A program made the translations under genes and the position numbers. Shown piece by piece: positions 1 through 10,641 of a DNA stretch of 64,000 bases. Positions within the stretch are counted from its first letter, which is position 1. Each line of letters begins with the position of its first letter. This DNA comes from Deltaproteobacteria bacterium. GTDB lineage: Bacteria > SAR324 > NAC60-12. Where the stretch lies: the NCBI GenBank assembly GCA_002685535.1, contig NYXK01000046.1, forward strand, positions 1-64,000. Direction: 5' to 3'. Below the pieces are notes generated by a model, which saw only the letters and a list, made by a program, of their open reading frames with translations, made no database searches and was not told where the DNA came from.

Positions 1-234
1 CGCCTTTGACTTTGTTGCTGGACCCGGCAATCCTGGGCGCTGATGGACAGAAACACCATGCTTCTTGACGATAACCATGAGCTCGCCCCTGTCCAGCCCA
101 ACACCGATGCCAGCAGCCTCGGCGTCGCGCGGCAGTGCGACAAGCTGTGCGATAGCCTCTGCTCACGAGCAAAATCCAGCACTACGAGAAAGCTGAGGAT
201 GCACCGGTGCTCAGTTTGAGTGTTACATACGCAT
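1..234 (-). CDS. 5' part of an unknown gene running off the left edge
   Basis: On the minus strand positions 158 down to 1 stay open and read as protein-like sequence: AIAQLVALPRDAEAAGIGVG, then LDRGELMVIVKKHGVSV. An acceptor (gtgagcag) lies just before 158. A donor (gtatgt) sits at 230, directly after an ATG plus one base at 234-231, so the start codon may lie in a tiny first exon (M-Q-A-I-A). Joining the two keeps frame. I do not recognise the family, and most of the gene lies outside the window. The four-base coding part of exon 1 is inference; the open frame and acceptor are seen directly. Confidence 0.38.
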
Positions 235-1085
235 CCCCTAGGCTTGCATTTGGTTGGTTCCCTCGCAGCAGATTGCGCGATGCGGAGGTCCGTGGTGCAA
301 ATCTTCATCCCAATATCTGCTATCTCCTTTCCTGGTATCCCGCAAGGTAGAATGGGAAGATCCCATCTTCAAAAGGTTTTAGGGTTGAGAACCAATATTT
401 AAGTTCTGTCCCTAAGTTCTTGCATGACTTCATCCGATTTTGAAACCGCCATCTGAAGTCAACCTTTTTTATCTGCAACTATATGGGGATTTGCCTCCAC
501 ATGTACCTTTTGATAGGACAAAAACGAGATCAGGTCGATGGATAGATGCAGTCCGTTCGTCTGGTGTGATATCTGGCCACCTGTGCGGCTCCCGGTATCA
601 TTGGCGTCTTTAGTGCGCGGGAAAACCCAGTCTGCCGCAGATCGTTATACCTGTTCTGGGAATAGTGCAGCACATAGTTTAAGCTTGTGTGCGCTTTTGA
701 TGTCGCTATCAGGATCGTTTCATGATCGACAGGAGACAGGGCACTTTCGGTATGCATCTGCCGGATTTGTTTGTTGAGATTGGCTATTTCAACCACTCAA
801 TGAACATCGTTCTCCGGAACAAGGCATGTGAAAAGCAAGAAGCCGACGAAAATTGAAGGCTTCGATAAGATTATGGATCAAGTCCGAGGCTGCATGAACA
901 AGAATTCGGATAATGATGTACGATAAGGTTTTTCTTGTGCAAATCATATCAGTACTTGCGTTGCGGACCATAAGAACCCCCAAGATCCCCATCTCTTCTG
1001 CTTCTCTTCCCTCCCTCCCTGCATTGACCAGCATCTCTGCAATTTTCTCTCCTTCGTCCTCGAGAGATTCTCCACTCATACAGTC
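235..1085. other. Intergenic, no gene recognised
   Basis: Only short overlapping open frames without family-like sequence or splice support. It separates the left-edge gene from the secreted-protein gene and should contain the promoter of the latter, including a pyrimidine-rich run at about 995-1075 just upstream of its ATG. Confidence 0.5.
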
Positions 1086-1952
1086 ATGTATCTTCCGGTC
1101 TTTATTCTCGGTTTCCTCGGAGCCAGTACACTCGCTAGTCCTATCATTGCAGAGACAGGAGAACTCACAGATTCCCCTGCGGTCCTCCTGTAAGTGAGAT
1201 TCAGCGTTTATTCAAAGCAATACTAGGAGTGAGATGTCAAGCACTGACAATTGATGCAGCGGTCGGGAACCAAACCTCCCCAAATGGCCACACAACCCTC
1301 CCACCTGTAAAACCAAGACAGTTTACGGTCCTTACACACTCAAGGCCCCTGTCTTCGGTTTCGGTCAATCTGAGGAGTACTATGCCGAGAAGATCGAAGA
1401 CTTGTTGGTAGTCACTGGTCACGGCAAGGATGGCAAGCCTCTCGACAGTGATAATAAGGATGGAGAGGGTCGCGACTACGTCGTCACTAAATGCATCACC
1501 TTCAGCTGGACGACGTCGACTTGGTACCATACCATTCCCGGCCACCACCACCCAACGTAAGTTCACCTTCTTTCGCTCTAAATCATCTGGGTCGGTCGCA
1601 TACTTGTGTTATGGATACAACGGGTACAAACCGGATCACATCGCGTTCGCGTTGCCGCTGTCTCCTCGTTCGCCGGTTAGATGCCGAAGTTTGCGGCGTC
1701 CATGTCAGACCGATCTCCATCACCCAACCAGCTCTGAAGAACCATTCCACATTCCTCGTAGCAGCGTTCAATAACAACATTTGAACGACGTATCATGACA
1801 GCGACTAACATCAATGTAGGAGCTGTGCCACAACCACCACTGTGCACCGTGGTCACCATGGCTTCCCAACGGGGCTTCCTATCCTCCCTAAGCCAATTCC
1901 ACACTTGGGATGGCCGGGCCTTCCCATCCCAACGAAGAAGAAGGGGTGGTAA
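1086..1952 (+). CDS. Small secreted protein, 177 aa, three exons
   Basis: Exons 1086-1189, 1260-1556 and 1820-1952 join in phase to 177 residues. The N-terminus (MYLPVFILGFLGASTLASP) is a clear signal peptide with cleavage likely after ALAS-like residues 15-18, so the product should enter the secretory pathway. The mature part has a charged middle (KIEDLLVVTGHGKDGKPLD), few cysteines (in PPTCKTK, TKCITF and SCATTT) and a Pro/His/Gly-rich tail ending TKKKGW. Intron 1 is 70 bases with gtaagt and a gcag acceptor. Intron 2 is 263 bases, long for this window, with gtaagt and tgtag ends. No enzyme motif is seen, and the family is not recognised. It could be a wall-associated or effector-like protein. 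The start is the only Met before the signal peptide. Confidence 0.72.
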
Positions 1953-3185
1953 GAGTTGACGTAACTTCCCAATAGACAATATACTAGGCATTGGAGTATC
2001 GGTTGGTATAATTAGACGGGAAAGGGTCTCTTCTTGATTTCAAGAACCATTCTTTTCGTTTCGCTTTCTGTTCTTTTCTGAGACTCTCATTATGGAGATC
2101 GAGGTCTGATATCGTCAGCGTTGGTCTGGTGGCTTCTTGACCGTTGCCCCTCTATCAGCTTACACAGCTGGCGGAAGGCGTTAGAAGAAATCATCGTTCA
2201 TGAACACAGCCTCCCCGGCGTCTATTTTTCAATCTCACGAGTGAGTTGCCATGCGTGTAAAGACGTGTCGCCATTCATGCGCTGTCATTTGCCTGTTCGG
2301 GTTCTCTGCGGAGTCAGGCTAGCCTATCTCCGTCTGTGCATCCGCTCTGTGGAAGGAGGCTTCTGCCAAGAAATTGTTTTATTTACTAGCGAGGATTTCA
2401 GCGTATTGCTGGAACTCAACACTGTCCATCTTCTAGAAGAGGATAGCAGTTCTGGAATCATGTTTCATATTATATGACAGCTAAGAGACGGTTAAACAGC
2501 TGTCAAGCAGGCACATCCAAGTTGTTGGCGACTGCTGACAGATCGGATTTCAACAATCTCCGCTTGTTCGGCTCGCGGATATGGCGTTGTAACCGAAAAG
2601 GGGCAAGACCGTAAGCACAGCAATTGTAACGGGGCCGCACGCGGCTTTCGATTCATGGAATCAGAGTGAAGAGAACATGGGATCGGTTTCCTGAGTTCTG
2701 GACTCGATCCAGCACAACGGTCAAGTGTCAGACATCATGTTATTCATGTCAAAGTCACTTACTGGACGGCTCCCCCAAACTCTCGGTAACAATTTTTTCT
2801 GAACCACAAATCAGATCTACATAAGGGTTCCGTCGATTTGAAAAGAAGAGAATGATGTCTGATTACCTATTATTTATGCCGTTTGAAAGAGATGACGCTG
2901 ACATTCAGGGGGTACAGATTGGTCCACGGACGACGAATTCCATGCGCACCATCTTCCATGCTCGGTAGGCGCTTACTCCCAAGGCCTGGCTCTCACCCAG
3001 TACCCTAAATCATACAAAGGGAGCTCAATGCCAAGGCGGCTACGCCCTGCAAGGCGACAGTTGGTTGGAACTCATAAGGCTTTTACTTGGACTCCTGGAA
3101 TCTTCTTTCGGAACCACAGAACATCAACCTTATCGCCCCCACTGACTTCAAACCAACACCAAAATCGCGCCAGTTCACAATCACC
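1953..3185. other. Intergenic, no gene recognised
   Basis: The longest open stretch (2121-2477, plus) has no ATG at its 5' end, no family-like sequence and no splice context. The last 150 bases before 3186 are presumably the promoter and leader of the Zn2Cys6 gene. Confidence 0.5.
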
Positions 3186-4276
3186 ATGGCTTCGGATGAA
3201 GAGAAGGGTCTGAAAGGAAGAGCTGGAAAGCCGAAGGTACGCACAGGATGTAAAACATGCAAGTACGTTACGTTGCTCCAAGCCATGATTGCCCCTTAAA
3301 CTTCTCCATCGGGGCAAAAGACCGTACCAAGCCATCCACATATCCAGTCACCATCGATCGCTTGCTACTACCAACTAAAAATTACGTATAAACAACTGAC
3401 AAGCTCTTCCAACAGAAGACGAAAGGTCAAGTGCGACGAGGGCAAGCCGGGATGCTTGAGATGCCTGAAGTTCGGAACCGAATGTGAAGGGTACCGACCC
3501 AAACGGTTGGATCAACTAACAAAAGCAACAAAGAGTACGACGGCGCATAGAGAACGTCTCCTTCTACCCAATGACTCTCAACTGATACTTCGACGAGCAT
3601 CAGAGCCCATCCCTCGTCCCTCACGGTCTCTCGCTGCACCTCAACTGAAAGGCGGTCTGGAGGATCAACAGTACCTCCGTATCAGGAACATCGAGGGAGA
3701 CAACGGATTTTTAGGACTTGGCGAAGAAGACTTCCAATTTACGCCATGGGATCACAGACCGTACACTTCTTCCGATACAGAGCCCACGATTCAACAACTC
3801 AAAGACTCCATCGCCGCCCTTAGCAGAGCCAAGAACTCGGAACGATCAGGAGACTCCTCGGGCCTCGCGGCCGCTCACTTCAACTATGCATTTCGACAGT
3901 ATGGCCGAGCACTTGAAGGCATTCGAGAGATCGCGTCATCGACGGAAATCCATCCCACCAAACTCCTTCTGCACTCGTCCGTCTTGATCTTCATCTTTGA
4001 GAGTATACAAGGCAACTCTATGACGGCGATTACGCACCTCAAGAGTGCATACAGTGCTTTGGTCACTCGCGATCCATCACTCAAGGACTTTGCACTTGCT
4101 AAAATCATCGAGAGCATCAACGAGCAATCTTCATTGAACGAGGTGAGTCGCAATCACGGAAGAGTGACGACATGGCTAATAATATCAAGATCTTCTTGCA
4201 ACTCAAGAATCTGCAGATTCAAAGCCCTGGTCTTCCTACATTGTCATCGGGCGCTGTGCCTTCAAGCTTTGGATGA
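3186..4276 (+). pseudogene. Truncated Zn2Cys6 fungal transcription factor
   Basis: The family binds DNA as Zn2Cys6 clusters and acts in the nucleus. Exons 3186-3262, 3416-4142 and 4190-4276 join in phase to 296 residues. The cluster spans the first intron: CKTCK then RRKVKCDEGKPGCLRC then FGTEC, giving all six cysteines. Downstream come pieces typical of the fungal-specific regulator domain: QYGRALEGIREIA and an ESIQGNSM...THLKSAYSAL block. Relatives usually run to 450-550 residues, so this one is about 200 short. After exon 3 (IFLQLKNLQIQ...AVPSSFG) a TGA occurs at 4274, while the expected next piece (LDEASMMFSCHYR) lies in another frame at 4267-4306. That points to a frameshift near 4265-4275. 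Sequence beyond 4320 has no recoverable domain. It may still make a DNA-binding protein without its C-terminal half. The next gene is a paralogue. Confidence 0.72.
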
Positions 4277-5467
4277 GGCCAGTATGATGTTTTCTTGTCA
4301 CTACCGCCCAAGGACCTAAATCCATTCGATTGATACCGCTTCCAAACATCGCTACTGGTCAGATCACATACTGCAGCTTCAAGCTTATCGATCATGACAA
4401 TCTGGAACGATGAATACATTCCTGCACCAACATCGTTGGAACTATCTCTCAATGACTGCCGTCCCCTTGACCGGTGTAGCATGCGATTGCCGCCATCTTA
4501 TCAGCACAAGATCACCTTCAGCGACGTCAACTTTATGTGCTCTCAATCTCTCCGAGCTAAATTGGCCGACGCCGTCTCGCATCAAAGCTGAACTGCGCCA
4601 AACATGGAGTTGGGAAGAAAAGTGACATTCCTCGACATCGAAGTATGGTTTGACTGCAACGGAATGATGCGGACCATCAATATCGCGACCCCTCATGATC
4701 TGCAACGAAGGGGAATTAAAGAGGAGAAGGTTTGCAGGAAGCACGAGAACGGAAGAGACAGAGTCGATGGACTGATCTGCTAGGCATGCGTGGCTAAACA
4801 ATGGACAGGGTCCCAGCCTTATTTTAAAGCTCTTTGCTGTCTCTCATTTTGGTCTTCATCGGACTGAGAGTTCTTCCCGTGCTCGGCATGTCGGCACCGA
4901 GCGAGCCCAAAACATCTTGCCCTAGACTCGCATCACCTCGTCATGATTCAGAGAGCAGGAATCTTTTACTTTCGCAAAAGCCTTCGGCCATCGTCTGATT
5001 CTTTCTCTACATAGTATCCACAACTGCCTCGTGACCCAATCAAGAGGCTCGAGGTATGGGAGGTCGAGACTGATTCTTCTGCATCCGAGTTGGGCTCAAG
5101 ACAAGTTTTGGTAACGAAGATTGGGTACACCGTAAAGCGGCTGTTTATCCAGACTTGGCTTGGAGCTGATAGTTCGAGATACCCAGGTATGATTGGACCT
5201 CCATGCGATAGCGAGGAGGTCTATCCAGGGATGTATGTCAGCACAAACAGTACCAACATTCGCACCAGGCTCCCATACATTCACATTGACAGAGCTGGCA
5301 CAACCTCAACCCTTCACCCAAATGGAATCTAAATTCTGAAGCAGTATATCACCAGTGCGTCAAAGCTTGACACGCTCAGAGAAATAATATAAGCGACCCT
5401 CACGTGAATATCTTCCATTTCCGACGATGTCATTCTTCATGTTCAAGGCTATTGACAGGGGAGAGCA
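4277..5467. other. Intergenic with probable remnants of the upstream regulator
   Basis: No intact gene. The first few hundred bases probably derive from the lost 3' half of the Zn2Cys6 gene, since the length gap to the next regulator roughly matches the missing C-terminus. No residue-level similarity can be shown by eye. Confidence 0.4.
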
Positions 5468-7044
5468 GTGACCCCAGCTGACAGGTCGCCAATGGGCCCG
5501 GTACGAATGATAGGGGCATTGAAAGCGAAAGAGACAACAACTCGCCCTGAAGATACAAGTTTGATATCGCTAGATAAGGGTCCTGTGAGCTCGATTGTCA
5601 CTAAACGTTCGAGAGCACGAATGCCAAAGTCGAAAACAGGATGTCGAACCTGCAAGTACGTTGAAGCAATCTTACATCCATTTATCTACAAAATCTGCCG
5701 CATAGTGACTGACGTCGCTGAAGATACCGGAGAGTCAAATGTGACGAAGCTCGACCAATTTGTTTGAGATGTATCAAATTTGGAGTGGAGTGCAATGGGT
5801 ACGATAGGTCACTGAGCAACAAACCTCCTAGCCAGCCGCGTCAAATAATGCCACAGTCTTCAACAAGACTACCTGACAACATCACTCCCGCAACAGCAAT
5901 GTTCAAAAATCAATCGGAGTACCAGTATTTCCAACATTTCCGCAACGAGATCACCCTCGATTTATCAGGCGCGATTTCGCAGCCAATGTGGAGCTTTGTC
6001 ATCCTTCGAGCTTGCAACGACTCGCTCCCTTTACGAGACCTTGCCTGCTCTGTAGCAGCGCTGAGCATGGGCAGAGACTCAGCATTGATGGGCAGCGGAA
6101 ACGACCATCATGTATTCGCCGCGTGATATTATGGTCGAGCACTTCGAGGAATTCAGATAATGATCAATACTGCAAACGAGGCAGACGCATCTCGTCTCAC
6201 GCTCTCCGCCTCGCTTCTCATTTCCTGCTTTGAAAGCCTTCAAGGCGAAAGCGTGAATGCCCTTGAACATATCAAGGTCGCAATGAGTATGATGCGAAAT
6301 CGTTTTGCAACTGCGCGACGCCTTTACTCACCGATCCGAAGAATCGAATCGATCCCAGGCCTCGAAGACGAATTACTCGACATCTTCGTCAGGATCGACA
6401 ACACGCTTACGACGAGAGTGAGCTCTCCCGGAGATCGTGGCCTGTTGGAGATGAGATAAGAGATTGAAGAGGAACCTAGGCCAGATAGATTTCGCCATTT
6501 GACCGAGGCAAGGGGTTATCTCAACCATCATATGTACTGCGCTATGCCTTATCTCGCACGTCTTCCCCAGATCTTTATGCAAGGGTCGTCAAATACTTCT
6601 AACGAGGAAGATCTGGTAGGCCCTCAGCTCCTGGACCAGCTATGACACTGGCATGCAGCATTCGCTCCATTGCTAAGCTCGACGTGGGAGCGTCCTACAA
6701 GCAAAGAGTTTATTGCTGCTGCTACCCTGCGATCTCTTGCCTTAGTAGCGGAAATTTCGGTTCGAAAGATATCTGCTCCTGCAGGGACGATGGACCTCTT
6801 TGTGAAGGACGCCTGCGAGATTGTCGACTTGTCTCGACGGATAGTCACGGACAGCAGCTTTAGAAAGACGTTCGTTTTTGAATGTGGAATTCTTCCAGCT
6901 CTATTCATCACTGTGATGCTATGCCCAGAGAGAAATATTCGGGAGGAGATCGTCCAAGTGCTGAAACTTGCTGAGGGGAGAATTGAGGTTACTTGGAATG
7001 CTGTCGAGGTCGTTAGAATCGCGGAATCCTTCGTCAGCTGTTAA
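5468..7044 (+). pseudogene. Zn2Cys6 transcription factor pseudogene with three in-frame stops
   Basis: One reading frame carries a whole fungal regulator. The cluster is CRTCK, then after a 68-base intron (5656-5723) YRRVKCDEARPICLRC and FGVEC. A regulator domain follows: ACSVAALSMGRD, YYGRALRGIQ, SCFESLQGESVNALEHIK, HLTEARGYLNHHMYC, HWHAAFAPLLSS and a C-terminal helix-rich part ending ESFVSC at 7044. The frame is cut by TGA 6124-6126, TAA 6457-6459 and TGA 6643-6645, with family-like sequence continuing immediately after each. That is the mark of nonsense mutation rather than of introns or shifts. The first intron sits at the same codon as in the neighbouring regulator, so the two are paralogues. 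The start may be the ATG at 5468 or 5621. No functional full-length product is expected. Confidence 0.8.
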
Positions 7045-8270
7045 TCATGGTGGATTTGAATTATCTATGCATCGCTCCTCAGCATCCGAAATCAACATGC
7101 GAGACAGTAGCTCCTATGGAAGGGTCAAATCTGACACAGCAGTGCCGAGGTTCGTGGGCTGCGCAGACTTGGATATCACACAAGGAGGTGATGTTTATCT
7201 GAGCGGAGAGGAATCAACGAAGTTCAAAGTCAGTTTCTATCGTCTCGACCAACAGAATTCCCAGATTCCGTTCCGAGATCGAGCTAATGCCTTGTGCTTT
7301 CCAAGGCCGAGGTCTCGCAGTGCAGGTCAGCTATCTTGACTGACGCCACTGTCAGCATCCGCACTTGAAATCTTCATGCGCATTTCAAAACTTCATGAAT
7401 AGTGCTTCTTAATCCCTGATTAATTAATGGACGAACTTGATCATATGTTTGACTTCAAGGTTCTCATTGATGCTACGGCCAGAGATAAGTCCAAATATTT
7501 CTTTCTCGTGTTGACAAAACAGGCGAGACGCTCCGCTCAAGTTCATGTTGACCTCGAAAGCCAAACAAAGGGACGATGACAAGTCGTATTTCCCAGCCTG
7601 AATATCTCCAATCTGATCAATATCCGGACATACCAAGGACAGGAAGTAAGGTGATGACTTTCAAATCAGCCCTACATCACGTGGAAAGGCTTACAGCTGA
7701 AGCTGCGGTCAGCAACGAAAATAGACACAGGCTGAAATTACGGGAGTTTGCTAATGCCAACTGCAAGATTACCCGACATTTAGTATCTTCTGACAATCAT
7801 TTGTTCGGTCATCCATCTCACACAACAACTGCATCCAAGTGATCTGCTGAGCTTTTCGGCCTTAAATTCGTGTCACGCGAAAGCGCAGCACAGCTTAATC
7901 CTTCCCTCGACTTTTTTTTCCCTTTTCGTTTAAGCCGCAACCTCGAAATAGAAACACAAGCCCTCTCGTATTCTGGTGCAGCTGAGCTCTATCTACTGTG
8001 CCTAGCCTCCGGATTCTTGCAGGTGTTGTAGGGAGCGGAGCTAGGAAAGTCAGCTGACTGAAGTAAGGAATGTCGATGAGGTGATGCACAGCCCCACCAC
8101 TTCCTCTCCTCAGCCTTACGGAACCCCGCGCCCCATCCTATTTTCTGAACTTCGTGATCGTGGCGGGCTGCTGCTGTGATCCTCGGGGCTTACATCGCCC
8201 TTCTTGGCGAGTAATCCGCTGAGTCTGCTGTGGAAGCTGTAAACACGAGAGTAAGTCAACACGAGATGGA
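7045..8270. other. Intergenic, no gene recognised
   Basis: Several open frames of 60-120 codons overlap here without consistent coding character. The right end forms the promoter of the secreted-protein gene at 8450. Confidence 0.5.
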
Positions 8271-8277
8271 TATATAA
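8271..8277 (+). promoter_or_regulatory. TATA box upstream of secreted-protein gene
   Basis: TATATAA lies 173 bases before the ATG at 8450. The space between is a CA/CT-rich leader without upstream in-frame coding, typical of a strongly expressed fungal gene. Confidence 0.5.
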
Positions 8278-8360
8278 ACCTCGTGGTCCTCAACACAGAA
8301 TCGAATATCATCAACATCAGCAATCATCACAGTCTTCTACTACCAATAACAACAATCAAA

Positions 8361-8406
8361 CACTTCCACTTCACTTCACATCACTTCAATTCACTTCACT
8401 TCCACT
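8361..8406 (+). repeat. CACTTC-type repeat in the 5' leader
   Basis: Imperfect units of CACTTC and TCACTTCA recur about six times directly upstream of the ATG at 8450, making the leader almost free of G and presumably unstructured. Confidence 0.6.
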
Positions 8407-8449
8407 ACATCTTCTTCTCAAGATCAACCAATCACCCAAATCCATCAAA

Positions 8450-8815
8450 ATGCAATCCGTCATCGCCCTCACCGTTGCCTTCCTCGCCGCTGCCGTCTCA
8501 GCAACTCCCTACACAGCAACCACCACCGTCCAATTCACCAACGATCAATCCGGACGCTCCGCAAACGTCCCCGTCGCGCTCGACGGCGCCAAGAAGAGCG
8601 TTGCTACCCTCCTCGACAACACCCCTCTCGACAACAACTACAGCTTCCTCGCCACCTCTTTCTTCCTGCAGTCCAACTTCCAGGGTGTTGAGTGCGATCT
8701 CTACATCGACAACTATGTCGTCACCATCACTGAGCAACACACCTTTGCTGGTTTTGCTCCAGTCTCTGCTCCCAAGGACTTGGTCCATGCCGAGATCGCC
8801 TGCTTCAAGTACTAA
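8450..8815 (+). CDS. Small secreted protein, 121 aa, intronless
   Basis: A single exon opens with MQSVIALTVAFLAAAVSATP, a textbook signal peptide with cleavage expected after AVSA (residue 18). The mature chain of about 100 residues has two cysteines (VECDLY and IACFKY), enough for one disulfide, and reads as an alternating beta-rich fold: TTTVQFTNDQSGR, SFLATSFFLQSNFQGVECDL, YIDNYVVTITEQ. There is no catalytic motif. Codon use is strongly biased to C-ending codons, unlike the random frames around it, which suggests high expression. A TATA box and a CACTTC-rich leader support the chosen start. The family is not recognised; small secreted proteins of this size are common in plant-associated fungi. 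Confidence 0.85.
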   Translation: MQSVIALTVAFLAAAVSATPYTATTTVQFTNDQSGRSANVPVALDGAKKSVATLLDNTPLDNNYSFLATSFFLQSNFQGVECDLYIDNYVVTITEQHTFAGFAPVSAPKDLVHAEIACFKY

Positions 8816-9255
8816 GCGGGTCTCGACGGTGGAGAAGAAGGGTTGAGGAGTCTGAATATGTGCTTTTTGTTCTTCACTTTTGCATAGCATGGTCGGTTTG
8901 CATTTTTAGATTGGGCGGTGGAAAATTGGGGACAGCATGGGGTCACGGAGTTCTACATTTCCTGCATAGTCGGGTTGTAACTGGCGCTGCCCAGTGAGAC
9001 AAAGGGTCTCTCACATTCCTTATTCAATATACCATATCAAGAACTTTCCTTCTATCCGCTGTGCTTCTGTCTAAGTTGGGGTGATATTTCGGTAAACACC
9101 ACTCTCAACTCACGCCAAAGCCGCGCCCAAGCGAGAAAGTCCAGCCAGATCCAAACCATTGACATGCCTCAAGTAGGGTATCTGTGAAGCTACATGTTCT
9201 CCAAGCGTGTCCATAACCTCATACAATGAATGTTTCAACTGAGTCTCCGGCTTCT
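8816..9255. other. 3' flank between convergent genes
   Basis: Holds the 3' ends of the secreted-protein gene and of the minus-strand gene that stops at 9258. No gene seen. Confidence 0.5.
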
Positions 9256-10641
9256 CTACTTCTTCCGTTGTTTTGGAATAGCCAGCTTGCGACCGGGTCG
9301 GTGACAGAGGATCTGAAAAATGGGTCAACATAATCTCGGACTCTGAGGCTTTTTGAGCGATGCAAATGTTCAGAGGCACTTACCATCTCACCAATAGTCT
9401 CTTTGCGTCCCTTTTGACAAGCAACTCCAAGCTTTCGAGAGCAAAACTCGGTTGCGGGCCGAGTAGAGATGAGCGAGTTTATTTGTCTGAAGGTAAGTTG
9501 CTTTCCTTCGGGAGCCGACAGTGTCTGCTTGAGCGGGACAGCATTTTCTACTACCGATTTCTTCTTCTTCGGACCTCTCATTCGCGTCCTAGGAGGTTCA
9601 ACCTGGGATTGTTGCTAGTGTCACAATTTGACATGCCAAAAAGAGACATTCGCATGCGGTGGAATAGGAAACATGGGCAGTCAAAACTCACAACTGGAGG
9701 CGGCGCCTGGTAATCCTTGACCTTGACATTTGCCCGAGCAACATCTTCACAGTGCTTGCTGCACGCAAGCGCAATCAACGCCACCTCTTTCTTCGCCTCG
9801 CTCTTACTGTCGTCCAATTCCTCGCTCATGTACTTCTATCCCAAGAAAGTGACTCTCGCATACCATTTCATTGGAAACGGAGGACTCTCGCGAATATCGA
9901 AGACTGTGCGTTGACCATTCTTCATGCCAGCATTTACGATAGCATCTATGGGATCCTGATAGTTAAGAGCCGAATCAGTAAGCATATTCAGTATCGCAGA
10001 GCAGAGATAGCAGAAAATAGAGATTCCGTAAAGTCGTGAAGATACTCGTTATGATACTTACAGCTGAATCATGAGCTATCGCCCACCCAACATGCGAAGT
10101 GAGCAGAATATCCGAGCCACACTTTCCGACAAAAGTAACTTTCTTCTGGCTTGAACTTGACGTCTCAACGATACCATATCGAGGTCCATGTGAGAAATTC
10201 GGAGCAGTCTACCAAACACTCCCAATTAGCCCACCAAATCCTCGAATCCAAAAAAACAAACAATGATATCAACATACCTTTCCCCGCTTACCAGCTCCTT
10301 GCCCTTCTCAAAAGCAAGCTCCTTCATCATCTTCCCATGTACAGAATACCAGACCACGTGGTCAGCAACATCCTCTATCGCTTCCTCTTCAGTCTGAAAC
10401 GCCAAATTCAGTTTTTAGTCCTCTGTTTCGTAGGTGACCATCACGCACGGAATACTATATGTCGGACCTTGATAGGACGGTACGTAGACCGAAGCTCATT
10501 TCTCTCGTAGATCTCCTGCAGCATGTTGGTAGCTGATTTAGGCGATCTTTGCGCGCGTTGGGTCTCGAGCATGCGCCGGTATTTGCGGGGTCGAAGGAGG
10601 TCGGATACAGGTCTTGAAGTCGCGCGTGAACTTTGCGACAT
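9256..10641 (-). pseudogene. Six-exon gene of unknown function with an in-frame TAG
   Basis: Minus-strand exons 10641-10468 (5' part, donor uncertain), 10393-10292, 10208-10062, 9955-9692, 9602-9384 and 9312-9256 join without a phase break into about 320 codons. Recognisable coding stretches are TEEEAIEDVADHVVWYSVHG, FSHGPRYGIVETSSS, TSHVGWAIAHDSA, NAGMKNGQRTVFDI, SEELDDSKSEAKKEVALIAL, a lysine-rich patch (RGPKKKKS) and RPGRKLAIPKQRKK at the end. The basic patches suggest a nuclear or nucleic-acid-binding protein, but the family is not recognised. Codon 40 of exon 4 is TAG (9838-9836) between VTFLG and KYMSEEL; a TGG to TAG change is the simplest origin. The first donor could be at 10467 or 10455. 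If the stop is real the product ends about half way. Confidence 0.6.

Noticed and set aside
2121-2477. 118-codon plus-strand open frame
   Set aside because: No ATG at the start, no domain, no splice partner; composition is not coding-like.
9692-9955. A short intron removing the TAG at 9836 (gtatgc donor to gatag acceptor)
   Set aside because: It would be under 30 bases, below the workable fungal intron size, and it breaks the downstream frame.
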